Origin: Methylopila sp. 73B
Lineage (GTDB): Bacteria; Pseudomonadota; Alphaproteobacteria; Rhizobiales; Methylopilaceae
Assembly: GCF_000526315.1 (NCBI RefSeq)
Contig: NZ_JAFV01000001.1
Span: 1,054,001 to 1,118,000, forward strand
DNA length: 64,000 nt
Reading direction: 5' to 3'
Part shown: one piece after another, positions 55,904 through 64,000 of the stretch
Layout of the letters: the number at the start of each line of letters is the position of its first letter
How positions within the stretch are numbered: the stretch's first letter is position 1
Program-made: the position numbers and the translations under genes
The notes under the pieces: generated by a model
What the model was told of the DNA's origin: nothing
The model's database searches: none
The model's input: only the letters and a program-made list of their open reading frames with translations

Positions 55904-56998
55904 ATGCGCGCGATCGGGCTGATGAGCGGCACCTCCCTCGACGGCGTCGACGTGGCGCTGGTGGAGACCAATGGCGAGCGCGTCGAGGCCTTCGGCCCCT
56001 CCGGGTACCGGCCCTACACGACGGACGAACGCGCCGTGCTGGCCCGAGCCTTGGCCGACGCCGACGCGATTTCCGACCGCACGGAGCGGCCGGGCGCCGT
56101 GGCGGAGGCCGAGGCGATCGTGACGGACGCCCACGCCGAGGCGGTCGAGCGCTTCATGACGGACCATGGATTGCGCGCCGACGACGTCGATGTGGTGGGC
56201 TTCCACGGCCAGACCGTGCTGCACCGTCCCGGCGATCGTCTCACGGTGCAGATCGGCGACGGCCCGGCGCTCGCGCGCAGGCTGGGCGTGCAGGTGGTCT
56301 ACGACTTCCGCGCGGCCGACGTGGCGGCGGGCGGGCAGGGGGCGCCGCTCGCGCCCACCATCCACCCCGTGCTGGTGCGGGCGCTCGACCTGCCGCGCCC
56401 GCTCGCGGTGCTCAACCTCGGCGGCGTCGGCAACGTCACCTTCATCGCGGGCGACGGCGCGCTGGTGGCCTTCGACACCGGACCCGCCAACGCGCTGATG
56501 GACGATCGACTGCTCCGCGAAACCGGTGAGGCCTTCGACCGCGACGGCGCGATCGCGGCGTCCGGCGCCGTAGACCCGGCGGCGCTCGCCCGTCTGATGG
56601 ACCATCCCTACTTCGACGTCGCGCCGCCCAAGTCGCTCGACCGCAACGCCTTCGACGCCGGCGCCACGGACGCCCTGCCGCTGGCGGACGCCCTGGCGAC
56701 GCTCGCGGCCTTCACGGTGGAGTCGGTCGTTCGCGCCGCCGCCCATCTGCCGAAGCCGCCCGCGCTCTGGATCGTGGCCGGCGGGGGCGCGCGCAACCCG
56801 ACGCTGCTCGCGGGGCTCCGGGATCGGCTTCAGGCGGAGGTGAAAACCGCTGACGCAGTAGGGCTTTCGGCCGACGCGCTGGAGGCGCAGGCCTTCGCGG
56901 TGCTGGCGGTGCGCAGCCTGAAGGGGCTGCCGCTGACCTATCCCGGCACCACCGGGGCGCCGCGCGCGCTGACCGGCGGCGCGCTCGCCCGGCCATAA
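55904..56998 (+). CDS. anmK: Anhydro-N-acetylmuramic acid kinase
   Basis: Phosphorylates and opens anhydro-MurNAc released by lytic transglycosylases, feeding wall recycling. The 364-aa product starts [21 protein letters not shown] behind GAGGGGAGG. Characteristic blocks are [60 protein letters not shown] and [10 protein letters not shown]. Context fits MltG and the wall hydrolases in the window. The following antiporter gene is 147 nt away. Confidence 0.96.
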   Translation: MRAIGLMSGTSLDGVDVALVETNGERVEAFGPSGYRPYTTDERAVLARALADADAISDRTERPGAVAEAEAIVTDAHAEAVERFMTDHGLRADDVDVVGFHGQTVLHRPGDRLTVQIGDGPALARRLGVQVVYDFRAADVAAGGQGAPLAPTIHPVLVRALDLPRPLAVLNLGGVGNVTFIAGDGALVAFDTGPANALMDDRLLRETGEAFDRDGAIAASGAVDPAALARLMDHPYFDVAPPKSLDRNAFDAGATDALPLADALATLAAFTVESVVRAAAHLPKPPALWIVAGGGARNPTLLAGLRDRLQAEVKTADAVGLSADALEAQAFAVLAVRSLKGLPLTYPGTTGAPRALTGGALARP

Positions 56999-57145
56999 AC
57001 CGCATAAGATGTTGTTCCGCCTTGATCTGGCGGCATTCGTCGGGGAAGTTCCAACCTCCTTCCTCTGACGCTTCGGCGCTCGGACCACGCCGGGTTCGCA
57101 CCAGGCGCGCCCGGCCGCCCGTGGCGTGCATGCGAACCGGCGGGC

Positions 57146-58960
57146 ATGGACAACATCACGGTCGTCAATGCGATCCTGCTGTTCGGGGCGGCGCTGGTGC
57201 TCGTCGGCATTCTGTCGTCGCTCGTCGCATCCCGGTTCGGCGCGCCGCTGCTGCTGGTCTTCCTCATCATCGGCATGCTCACCGGCGCGGACGGACCGGG
57301 CGGCGTCGCTTTCGACAACTACCGGCTGACCTATCTGATCGGCTCGTTGGCGCTTGCGATCATCCTGTTCGATGGCGGGCTGCGCACGCGCATCTCGCAT
57401 CTCGCGGGCTCGCTCGCGCCGGCGATCGGGCTCGCCACGGTGGGGGTGGTGATCACCGCGGGGCTGATCGGCGCCTTCGCCTCCTACGTGCTGAATCTCA
57501 GGCTGTCGGAAGGCTTCCTGATCGGGGCCACGATCGCCTCGACCGACGCCGCGGCGGTGTTCTTCCTGATCCGCGCCAGCGGCCTGCAGCTTCAGCGGCG
57601 GGTCGGCGGCGTGCTGGAGATCGAATCCAGCACCAATGATCCGGTCGCGGTGTTCCTCACCGTCATGATGGTCGGCATCGTCAGCGCCTCCGGCGGCCAC
57701 GACGGGCTGACGATCCTCGGCGAGTTCCTGCAGGAGGCGATCATCGGCGGCGCGGCCGGCGTCGCGGGCGGATTCGCGCTCGCCTTCGTGCTCAACAAGG
57801 TCGAGCTGCCGTCCGGGCTGCACCCGCTGTTCGTGGTGGCGAGCGCCGTCGCGCTGTTCGCCCTTGCGGCGGTCATGCACGGCTCCGGATTCCTGGCCGT
57901 CTATCTCGCAGGCATCGTGGTGGGCAATCGTCAGGTGCGCGCGCTGCCCAGCATCATCGCCTTCCACGACACCGTCACCTGGCTCTGCCAGATCGTGATG
58001 TTCATCGTGCTCGGCCTCCTCGTCACGCCGTCGACCCTGCTGCCGTCGCTCGGCGCTTCGCTCGCCATCGCCTTCATGCTGATCTTCGTGGCGCGGCCGG
58101 CGGCGGTCGCGCTCTGCCTGCTGCCGTTCGGCTTCTCGCGCAAGGAGATCGGCTTCGTGGGCTGGGTCGGCCTGCGCGGGGCGGTGTCGATCTTCCTCGC
58201 CGCAATCCCGACGCTGGCCGGCGCCCCCAACGCGCAGATCTACTTCAACGTCGCCTTCGTGGTGGTGATCGTCTCGCTGCTGGTGCAGGGCTGGACGATC
58301 ACGGAGCTCGCGAAGCGGCTCGGCCTCGCCGTCCGCCAGACCGGCCGGCAGGTGCAGCGGATCGAGATCGACCTCCCCGGCCAGCTCGCGCAGGAGATGG
58401 TGGGCTATCCCGTGACGCCGAAGTGTCCGATTCTCGCCCGCGACGCGGTGCCGAAATGGGCTACGCCGGTTTTCGTGATCCGCGAGGACCGCATTCTCGA
58501 CCCGCTTCAGGCCGGCGCGCTGAAGGCGGGCGACTACGGTTATTTTCTTGCGCCGCACAATCGCGTGGCGGAGCTCGACGGCCTGTTCGCCTCCACGGAA
58601 GCCGGGCGCGCGCGGCCCGCGCTCAGCGAGTTCGCGTTGCGCGGCGACGCGGCGCTCGCGACGCTGTCGGCCATGTATGGCCTCGCGATCCCCGCCGAAG
58701 ACGCCGGATCGACGATCGCGGAGGTCTTCGCCCGGCGCTTCGAAAACGAGCCCGCCGTCGGCGACGCCGTTGAGTTCGGAGGGGCGACGCTCGTCGTGCG
58801 AGGAGTCGACGAGGGCAAGGTGGTGCGCGTCGGCCTCCGCATCGAGGACGAGCCCGACGCGACGGTCTCGCTTGTCCCGACGGGACCGCGCGCCGCCGCG
58901 CGCAACGCCGCGGACAAGCTGTGGCGGAAGGTGCAGGGCGCGCTGAAACGCGCGGCTTAA
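57146..58960 (+). CDS. CPA1-type K+/H+ antiporter (NhaP2/CvrA-like)
   Basis: A 604-aa protein with about 12 transmembrane helices in residues 1-390 and a cytosolic regulatory part after that. The helix block GATIASTDAAAVFFLIRASG carries the membrane Asp typical of cation/proton antiporters. VGLRGAVSIFLAAIP is another family block. The C-terminal part contains a TrkA_C-like region (VGYPVTPKCPILARDAVPKWATPVFVIRED) followed by a CorC/HlyC-like domain (FENEPAVGDAVEFGGATLVVRGVDEGKVVRVGLRI). This order matches the NhaP2/CvrA group that exchanges K+ for H+. Substrate is inferred from family. ftsB starts 37 nt after its stop. Confidence 0.9.
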   Translation: MDNITVVNAILLFGAALVLVGILSSLVASRFGAPLLLVFLIIGMLTGADGPGGVAFDNYRLTYLIGSLALAIILFDGGLRTRISHLAGSLAPAIGLATVGVVITAGLIGAFASYVLNLRLSEGFLIGATIASTDAAAVFFLIRASGLQLQRRVGGVLEIESSTNDPVAVFLTVMMVGIVSASGGHDGLTILGEFLQEAIIGGAAGVAGGFALAFVLNKVELPSGLHPLFVVASAVALFALAAVMHGSGFLAVYLAGIVVGNRQVRALPSIIAFHDTVTWLCQIVMFIVLGLLVTPSTLLPSLGASLAIAFMLIFVARPAAVALCLLPFGFSRKEIGFVGWVGLRGAVSIFLAAIPTLAGAPNAQIYFNVAFVVVIVSLLVQGWTITELAKRLGLAVRQTGRQVQRIEIDLPGQLAQEMVGYPVTPKCPILARDAVPKWATPVFVIREDRILDPLQAGALKAGDYGYFLAPHNRVAELDGLFASTEAGRARPALSEFALRGDAALATLSAMYGLAIPAEDAGSTIAEVFARRFENEPAVGDAVEFGGATLVVRGVDEGKVVRVGLRIEDEPDATVSLVPTGPRAAARNAADKLWRKVQGALKRAA

Positions 58961-58997
58961 AGGATTTCGAAACCATGTCCGCGTCACTCTCGCGGAC

Positions 58998-59309
58998 ATG
59001 ATCATTCGTCACCGTTGGCGCACGGCCGCCGCCCAGCTCGCCCTCTGGCTCGTCGCCACCGGCGCGGTCGTCTATTTCAGCCAGCAGGCCTACGTGGGCG
59101 CCCACGGCCTCGTCGCCAGCCGCGAGTTCGAGGCGGAGATCGCGACGCTCTCGGCGCAGCTCGCCTCTCTCAAGGAGACGCGCGAAAGCTACGAGCACCG
59201 GATCGACCTGCTGAGCTCAGACCAGCTCGACCCCGACCTACTCGATGAAGAAGCCCGCGTCGATCTCGGCTGGCTGCACCCCAACGACCGCGTCGTCGAA
59301 ACGCGCTGA
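58998..59309 (+). CDS. ftsB: FtsB/DivIC-type septum formation initiator
   Basis: Small bitopic division protein, 103 aa. It has a short cytoplasmic start, one transmembrane helix (TAAAQLALWLVATGAVVYFSQQAYVG) and a coiled coil (SREFEAEIATLSAQLASLKETRESYEHRIDLLSS), then the conserved end LDPDLLDEEARVDLGWLHPNDRVV. This layout matches FtsB, which links FtsQ and FtsL. In many Hyphomicrobiales it stands between eno and pdhA; here an antiporter gene takes the place of eno, 37 nt upstream. Confidence 0.92.
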   Translation: MIIRHRWRTAAAQLALWLVATGAVVYFSQQAYVGAHGLVASREFEAEIATLSAQLASLKETRESYEHRIDLLSSDQLDPDLLDEEARVDLGWLHPNDRVVETR

Positions 59310-59447
59310 CGTCTTCGCAGATGCAGCGTGGCGCATTGGGTTGCTCTTCGCTATCGCACAATCAAAATACTCTATGGCCCCCCTTGCGACTTTAGTTGCA
59401 TCCGGGCACATACGTTCCAAGCGATCTGGGCGTCGGCTCGATTTGCC

Positions 59448-59462
59448 TTAAGGTCGCGTTAG
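59448..59462 (+). promoter_or_regulatory. CtrA-like box upstream of pdhA
   Basis: TTAA-GGTCGCG-TTAG followed by G; one mismatch to TTAA-N7-TTAA and no trailing C. It ends 38 nt before the pdhA ATG in a 191-nt gap that is less GC-rich than the rest of the window. Weak evidence. Confidence 0.25.
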
Positions 59463-59500
59463 GTTTCCGTCTCAAGGAAGCCCAGCTCAGGGGAACGTCC

Positions 59501-60523
59501 ATGGCCGTATCCGCCGCAAAAGCCGCTCCCGAGACCGAGGTCTCGTCCGCGAGCGGGGCGCTCGAGTTCACGAAGGAGGAGGAGCTTCACGCCCATCGCG
59601 AGATGCTCCTGATCCGCCGCTTCGAGGAGAAGGCCGGCCAGCTTTACGGCATGGGCCTCATCGGCGGCTTCTGCCACCTCTACATCGGTCAAGAAGCGGT
59701 CGTCATCGGCATGCAGATGGCGGTCGAGCCGGGCGACCAGGTGATCACCGGCTACCGCGACCACGGGCACATGCTCGCCTGCGAAATGGACCCGAAGGGC
59801 GTCATGGCCGAGCTCACGGGCCGCCGCGGCGGCTACTCCAAGGGCAAGGGCGGCTCGATGCACATGTTCAGCGTCGAGAAGCAGTTCTACGGCGGCCACG
59901 GCATCGTCGGCGCGCAGGTGTCCCTCGGGACGGGCCTCGCCTTCGCCAACCGCTACAAGAAGAACGGCAAGGTCTCCCTGGTCTATTTCGGCGACGGCGC
60001 CTCGAACCAGGGCCAGGTCTACGAGAGCTTCAACATGGCGAAGCTCTGGAAGCTGCCTGTCGTCTACGTCATCGAAAACAACAAGTATGGCATGGGCACC
60101 TCGGTCGAGCGCGCCTCGTCGAACACCAACCTCTCCCAGCGCGGCGCGAGCTTCGACATCCCCGGCGAGCAGGTCGACGGCATGGACGTGCGCGCGGTGA
60201 AGGCCGCCGGCGCGCGGGCGATCGCCCACGCTCGCGAGGGCAAAGGCCCTTACATCCTCGAGATGGTCACCTACCGCTACCGCGGCCACTCGATGTCGGA
60301 TCCGGCGAAGTACCGCTCGAAGGACGAAGTCCAGAAGATGCGCGAGACCCACGACCCGATCGAGCAGGTGCGCGCGCGCCTGATCAAGGCGGGCCTGGCG
60401 ACCGAGGACGAGTTCAAGGCCATCGACAAGGAGGTGCGCGACATCGTCAACGCCGCCGCCGAGTTCGCGACCAACGATCCCGAGCCTGATCCGTCGGAGC
60501 TCTGGACCGACATTCTGCGCTGA
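59501..60523 (+). CDS. pdhA: Pyruvate dehydrogenase E1 component, alpha subunit
   Basis: Thiamine-diphosphate-binding half of PDH E1. The ATG at 59501 (CAGGGGA upstream) gives 340 aa starting MAVSAAKAAPETEVSS. The TPP motif runs from GDGASNQGQVYESFNMAKLW to the closing NN in VIENNKYGMGTSVERASS. The substrate region KQFYGGHGIVGAQVSLGTG and the phosphorylation-loop region YRYRGHSMSDPAKYRSKDEVQ are typical. First gene of the PDH operon, 191 nt after ftsB. Bacterial pdhA is not phosphorylated; the loop is a family trait. Confidence 0.97.
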   Translation: MAVSAAKAAPETEVSSASGALEFTKEEELHAHREMLLIRRFEEKAGQLYGMGLIGGFCHLYIGQEAVVIGMQMAVEPGDQVITGYRDHGHMLACEMDPKGVMAELTGRRGGYSKGKGGSMHMFSVEKQFYGGHGIVGAQVSLGTGLAFANRYKKNGKVSLVYFGDGASNQGQVYESFNMAKLWKLPVVYVIENNKYGMGTSVERASSNTNLSQRGASFDIPGEQVDGMDVRAVKAAGARAIAHAREGKGPYILEMVTYRYRGHSMSDPAKYRSKDEVQKMRETHDPIEQVRARLIKAGLATEDEFKAIDKEVRDIVNAAAEFATNDPEPDPSELWTDILR

Positions 60524-60606
60524 GCGGCCGAACGTAAGCTGTCGTCGTGCCGCCGGCGGGCGCCGCCGCCGGCCAAAAAGCCTTCAAGGATAGAGGGACG
60601 TCCCCG

Positions 60607-62037
60607 ATGCCGATCGAAGTCCTCATGCCGGCGCTGTCGCCGACCATGGAGGCGGGGAAGCTCGCCAAGTGGTTGAAGAAGGAAGGAGACGCCGTGAAGT
60701 CCGGCGACGTCATCGCCGAGATCGAGACCGACAAGGCGACCATGGAGGTCGAGGCGGTCGACGAGGGCGTGCTCGGCAAGATCCTGGTGGCCGACGGCTC
60801 CGAGGACGTGAAGGTCAACACCCCGATCGCGCTGATCCTGGCCGACGGAGAAGACGACAGCGCGCTCGCGAACGGCGCGGCTGCGCCCCAAGACGAGGCT
60901 CCGAAGACCGAGGCTAAATCCGAGGCGCCGGCCGAGACCGAGGCCAAGTCCGACGGTAAGCCGGCCTCTGGGGCCGGCAAGGTCGAGTCGGCCGCCGCGA
61001 ACCCGCCGGCGCCCGATGTCAGGCCGGAGCCCGACGTCCCCGAGGGCACCGAGATGGTGATGACGACCGTCCGCGACGCTCTGCGCGACGCGATGCTCGA
61101 GGAGATGCGCGCCGACGAGCGCGTGTTCCTGATGGGCGAGGAGGTCGCCGAGTACCAGGGCGCCTACAAGGTCAGCCAGGGGCTGCTGGAGGAGTTCGGG
61201 GCGGAGCGCGTGATCGACACGCCGATCACCGAGCACGGCTTCGCCGGCGTCGGCGTCGGCGCGGCGCTGGCGGGGCTCAAGCCCATCGTCGAGTTCATGA
61301 CCTTCAACTTCGCGATGCAGGCGATCGATCAGATTATCAACTCGGCCGCTAAGACCCTCTATATGTCCGGCGGCCAGATGGGCTGTTCGATCGTGTTCCG
61401 CGGCGCAAACGGCGCGGCGGCCCGGGTCGGCGCGCAGCACAGCCAGGACTACGCTTCCTGGTACTCGAACGTCCCCGGGCTCACGGTGCTCGCGCCCTAC
61501 ACCGCCGCCGACGCCAAGGGCCTGCTCAAGGCCGCGATCCGCGACAACAACACCGTCATCTTCCTCGAGAACGAGATCCTCTACGGGCAGCAGTTTCCGG
61601 TGCCGAAGCTCGACGACTACGTCGTGCCGATCGGCAAGGCCAAGATCGCCCGACCGGGCAAGGATGTGACGATCGTCGCCTGGTCGATCGGCATGACCTA
61701 CGCGCTGAAGGCCGCGGAGGAGCTCGCCAAGGACGGCGTCGACGCCGAGGTGATCGACCTGCGCACCATCCGCCCGATGGACACGGACACCATCATCGAG
61801 TCGGTCAAGAAGACCGGCCGGCTCGTGACCGTCGAGGAAGGCTGGGCCCAGTCCGGCGTCGGCGCGGAGATCTCGGCGCGCGTCATGGAGCGCGCCTTTG
61901 ACTGGCTCGACGCGCCGGTGACGCGCGTGTCGGGCAAGGACGTGCCGATGCCCTACGCCGCGAACCTCGAGAAGCTCGCGCTCCCGAGCGTCGCCGAGGT
62001 CGTCGAGGCGGCCAAGGCGGTGTGCTACCGCTCCTGA
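60607..62037 (+). CDS. pdhB: Pyruvate dehydrogenase E1 component, beta subunit, with N-terminal lipoyl domain
   Basis: Second half of E1. The 476-aa product starts [18 protein letters not shown], a lipoyl domain with K43 in [13 protein letters not shown] as the lipoylation site. A Pro/Ala/Glu-rich linker (about residues 85-140) leads to the transketolase-like part ([42 protein letters not shown]). The fused lipoyl domain is a known alphaproteobacterial trait. In the first 50 residues it matches that of pdhC at 43 positions, suggesting duplication or gene conversion. 10 nt before the 55-aa ORF. Confidence 0.97.
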   Translation: MPIEVLMPALSPTMEAGKLAKWLKKEGDAVKSGDVIAEIETDKATMEVEAVDEGVLGKILVADGSEDVKVNTPIALILADGEDDSALANGAAAPQDEAPKTEAKSEAPAETEAKSDGKPASGAGKVESAAANPPAPDVRPEPDVPEGTEMVMTTVRDALRDAMLEEMRADERVFLMGEEVAEYQGAYKVSQGLLEEFGAERVIDTPITEHGFAGVGVGAALAGLKPIVEFMTFNFAMQAIDQIINSAAKTLYMSGGQMGCSIVFRGANGAAARVGAQHSQDYASWYSNVPGLTVLAPYTAADAKGLLKAAIRDNNTVIFLENEILYGQQFPVPKLDDYVVPIGKAKIARPGKDVTIVAWSIGMTYALKAAEELAKDGVDAEVIDLRTIRPMDTDTIIESVKKTGRLVTVEEGWAQSGVGAEISARVMERAFDWLDAPVTRVSGKDVPMPYAANLEKLALPSVAEVVEAAKAVCYRS

Positions 62038-62047
62038 GGAGACGCAG

Positions 62048-62215
62048 ATGCTCGGACGTATCCTGAAGACGGTCGCGAACGAGTTCTTGCGCAACCGCGC
62101 CCAGCGCACAGGCTCCGGTCCGCGACGTCTGCCGCCGACCTCCATCCGTGAAGCCCAGAGCCGCGCGGTCCATCACGTGGTCCGCACGGTGCTGAACAAG
62201 TTCATGAAGCGCTGA
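62048..62215 (+). CDS. 55-aa basic protein inside the PDH operon
   Basis: A small ORF between pdhB and pdhC. It is preceded by AGGAGA (62037-62042) at good spacing from ATG 62048 and ends at TGA 62213-62215. The product begins MLGRILKTVANEFLRNRAQR and ends VVRTVLNKFMKR. It is strongly basic (R and K), with two amphipathic stretches around a GSGPRRLPPTS turn, no Cys and no transmembrane helix. Third-position GC is high, like the neighbours. The family is not recognised. Many rhizobia have a DUF5076 gene at this location, but this product is shorter and unlike it. Translation is likely but unproven. Confidence 0.65.
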   Translation: MLGRILKTVANEFLRNRAQRTGSGPRRLPPTSIREAQSRAVHHVVRTVLNKFMKR

Positions 62216-62251
62216 GCGGCCGCAAAGAAGCCCGCCCTAAGCGAGGGACCA

Positions 62252-63685
62252 ATGCCGACCAACATCCTGATGCCCGCGCTGTCGCCGACAATGGAAAAGG
62301 GCAACCTCGCCAAGTGGCTCGTGAAGGAGGGCGACGCGGTCAAATCCGGCGACGTCCTCGCCGAAATCGAGACTGACAAGGCGACCATGGAGGTCGAGGC
62401 CGTCGACGAGGGCACGGTCGGAAAGATCGTGGTGCCGGAAGGCACGTCCGACGTTCCGGTCAACGAATTGATCGCGATCCTCTTGGAGGAGGGCGAGGAC
62501 GCCAGCGCGCTGGACGGCGCCGGCAAGCCGCAGGCGAAGGCCGCTCCGGAGCAGGCCGAAGCCACGTCCGAGGCTTCCAAATCCGAGGCTTCCAAGTCCG
62601 ACGCGGCGACGTCCGAGGCCGCGCCGCGCCCGAGCGAGGCCGGCCACGGCGAGGCCCCGAAGTCGGAGACAAAGGCGGACGCGCCGAAGGCCGCCGCCAA
62701 TGGTCACGACAAGGGCGAACGCGTGTTCGCGTCGCCGCTCGCGCGCCGGCTCGCAAAGGAGGCCGGCGTCGACCTGAAGGCGATCTCCGGCTCAGGCCCG
62801 CATGGCCGCGTGGTGAAGGCGGACGTGGAGGAGGCCAAGGCCTCCGGCGGCGCGCAGGCTGGGGGCGGCGACAAGACGGCCCCAGCTGCGGAGTCCAAAG
62901 CGCCCGCCGCCGCCCCCGCCGCAAAGGCTCCGGTCCCGGCCGGCGCCTCGGACGAGGCGATCAAAAAACTGTTCGCGGAAGGGTCCTACGAGGAGATCCC
63001 GCACGACGGCATGCGCAAGACCATCGCGCGCCGGATGACCGAAGCCCGGCAGACGGTGCCGACGTTCTATCTCACGGTCGACTGCGAGATTGATGCGCTG
63101 TTGGCCCTTAGGGAGCAGATTAACTCGTCCGCGCCGGAGAAAGACGGCAAGGCCGCTTGGAAGGTCTCCGTCAACGACATGGTGATCAAGGCGCTCGGCG
63201 TCGCGCTCGCGCAGGTTCCGGACGCCAACGTCAGCTGGACCGAGGGCGCGATGCTCCGCCACAAGCACGCCGACGTCGGCGTCGCGGTGGCGCTGCCGAA
63301 CAACGGCCTCATCACCCCGATCATTCGCGCCGTCGAGACCAAGACGCTGTCGGTGATCGCAAAGGAGATGAAGGACTTCGCCCAGCGCGCTAAGGACCGC
63401 AAGCTCAAGCCTGAAGAGTACCAGGGCGGCACTACGGCGGTGTCGAATCTCGGCATGTTCGGGGTGAAGGACTTCACCGCGGTGATCAACCCGCCGCATT
63501 CGACCATCCTCGCGGTCGGCGGCGGCGAGAAGCGCGCGGTGGTGAAGGGCGGCGAGATCAAGATCGCGACCGTCATGAGCCTGACGCTGTCCTGCGACCA
63601 CCGCTCGGTCGACGGCGCGCTGGGCGCCACGCTGATCTCCGCCATCAAGCGGCTGATCGAGAAGCCGATGGGGCTTTTGGTCTAG
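62252..63685 (+). CDS. pdhC: Dihydrolipoamide acetyltransferase (PDH E2)
   Basis: Core of the PDH complex; moves acetyl from lipoate to CoA. The 477-aa product has a lipoyl domain at residues 1-80 (K43 in [13 protein letters not shown]) and an Ala/Glu/Lys linker with SEASKSEASKSD repeats. The E1/E3-binding domain is VFASPLARRLAKEAGVDLKAISGSGPHGRVVKADVE (about 153-187), and the catalytic domain ends LSCDHRSVDGALGA with the active-site His and Asp. It starts 36 nt after the 55-aa ORF. lpdA (E3) is not in view and may lie beyond the right edge. Confidence 0.97.
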   Translation: MPTNILMPALSPTMEKGNLAKWLVKEGDAVKSGDVLAEIETDKATMEVEAVDEGTVGKIVVPEGTSDVPVNELIAILLEEGEDASALDGAGKPQAKAAPEQAEATSEASKSEASKSDAATSEAAPRPSEAGHGEAPKSETKADAPKAAANGHDKGERVFASPLARRLAKEAGVDLKAISGSGPHGRVVKADVEEAKASGGAQAGGGDKTAPAAESKAPAAAPAAKAPVPAGASDEAIKKLFAEGSYEEIPHDGMRKTIARRMTEARQTVPTFYLTVDCEIDALLALREQINSSAPEKDGKAAWKVSVNDMVIKALGVALAQVPDANVSWTEGAMLRHKHADVGVAVALPNNGLITPIIRAVETKTLSVIAKEMKDFAQRAKDRKLKPEEYQGGTTAVSNLGMFGVKDFTAVINPPHSTILAVGGGEKRAVVKGGEIKIATVMSLTLSCDHRSVDGALGATLISAIKRLIEKPMGLLV

Positions 63686-63687
63686 CC

Positions 63688-64000
63688 ATGCCGCTGGTTC
63701 GCGTCTCCCTCCTCAAAGGCCGCAGCGCCGCCGCGAAGCGGGCGATCGCGGACGGGGTTTACGAGGCCCTGCGCGCGGTGTTCTCGGTTCCACAAGACGA
63801 CAAGTTCGTCGTGTTTCACGAGCACGACGCCGACGGATTCATCTTCGAGCCGAGCTATCTCGGCGTCGCGCACGACGAGGGCCTCGTGATCCTTCAGATC
63901 GCAATCAGCGACGGGCGCACGGTCGAGCTGAAGCGGGCGTTCTATCGCAGCGTCGTCGAGCGGCTTCAGGCGGATCCGGGCGTCGAGCCGCGCAACGTCT
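63688..64000 (+). CDS. Tautomerase-family protein (3' end outside window)
   Basis: The ATG at 63688, 2 nt after the pdhC stop, opens a frame that reads MPLVRVSLLKGRSAAAKRAIADGVYEALRAVF and continues to the right edge (104 codons visible). Pro2, which acts as the catalytic base in 4-oxalocrotonate-tautomerase-like enzymes, is present, followed by a strand-helix unit and VPQDDKFVVFHEHDADGFIFEPSYL. This matches the longer tautomerase group with about 130 residues. The tight spacing shows co-translation with pdhC; the substrate is unknown. Confidence 0.82.
   Translation, partial: MPLVRVSLLKGRSAAAKRAIADGVYEALRAVFSVPQDDKFVVFHEHDADGFIFEPSYLGVAHDEGLVILQIAISDGRTVELKRAFYRSVVERLQADPGVEPRNV

Noticed and set aside
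55820-59005. 1061-codon open frame on the minus strand opposite anmK and the antiporter
   Set aside because: Antisense to two clear genes, low-complexity HD/RR composition, no family match.

Overview
This 64 kb window is a high-GC, gene-dense chromosomal segment from an alphaproteobacterium, most likely of the order Hyphomicrobiales (Rhizobiales). This rests on several traits: pdhA / lipoyl-fused pdhB / pdhC order, the hdaA-ppk-ppx cluster with rnd and aspS beside it, an ELM1-family gene, an RNase E with a long acidic insertion in its S1 domain, ribosomal proteins S6 and L9 with charged C-terminal tails, CtrA-type TTAA-N7-TTAA boxes and a cluster of GANTC (CcrM-type) sites. The content is housekeeping. 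I see no rRNA, tRNA, CRISPR array, transposase, integrase or phage gene.

Layout. 1-3.6 kb (minus): replicative helicase dnaB (cut by the window edge) and the rpsF-rpsR-DUF2232-rplI operon. 4.0-10.6 kb (plus): fatty-acid synthesis genes fabD-fabG-acpP-fabF, then mltG, yicC and gmk. 10.8-13.8 kb: a secreted beta-helix protein, ndk and two tandem TerC-family membrane proteins. 14.0-15.7 kb (minus): purM-purN. 16.0-21.7 kb (plus): AI-2E-type permease, hdaA, ppk, ppx. 21.7-26.9 kb: rnd (minus), aspS (plus) and an unknown membrane-anchored protein (minus). 27.1-34.2 kb (plus): a glycosyltransferase/ELM1 gene pair, maeB, a CSS-EAL c-di-GMP phosphodiesterase, a secreted glutathione peroxidase and a glycine-zipper lipoprotein. 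34.4-37.8 kb (minus): trpE and a ppiD-like foldase. 38.0-39.5 kb: tpiA, secG. 39.5-40.1 kb: a gene-free stretch of palindromic repeats. 40.1-47.3 kb: rne (minus), amiC and the PBP1A gene (plus). 47.4-56.9 kb: an EthD-like gene, prfB with a programmed +1 frameshift, an M23 peptidase, a PrxQ peroxiredoxin, a large AsmA/YhdP-like protein, tyrS and anmK. 57.1-64 kb: a CPA antiporter, ftsB, and the pyruvate dehydrogenase operon pdhA-pdhB-(55-aa ORF)-pdhC followed by a tautomerase-like gene cut by the right edge.

How the genes fit together. Several clusters serve envelope growth and division: MltG, AmiC, PBP1A, the M23 peptidase, AnmK, FtsB, the AsmA-like protein and the fatty-acid genes. Two of the wall hydrolase genes (amiC, M23) carry CtrA-like boxes upstream, and dnaB lies below a dense GANTC cluster, which suggests cell-cycle control. 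Polyphosphate synthesis and breakdown (ppk/ppx) are translationally coupled behind hdaA. The PDH operon links tpiA/maeB carbon flow to acetyl-CoA and to the fab genes.

There is no convincing new defence or mobile system. The best leads are the 55-aa ORF inside the PDH operon, a dispersed family of GTCCCGG-type palindromes, the cell-cycle motif placements, the 660-aa protein of unknown function and the glycosyltransferase/ELM1 pair. All calls come from reading the sequence; no database search was run.
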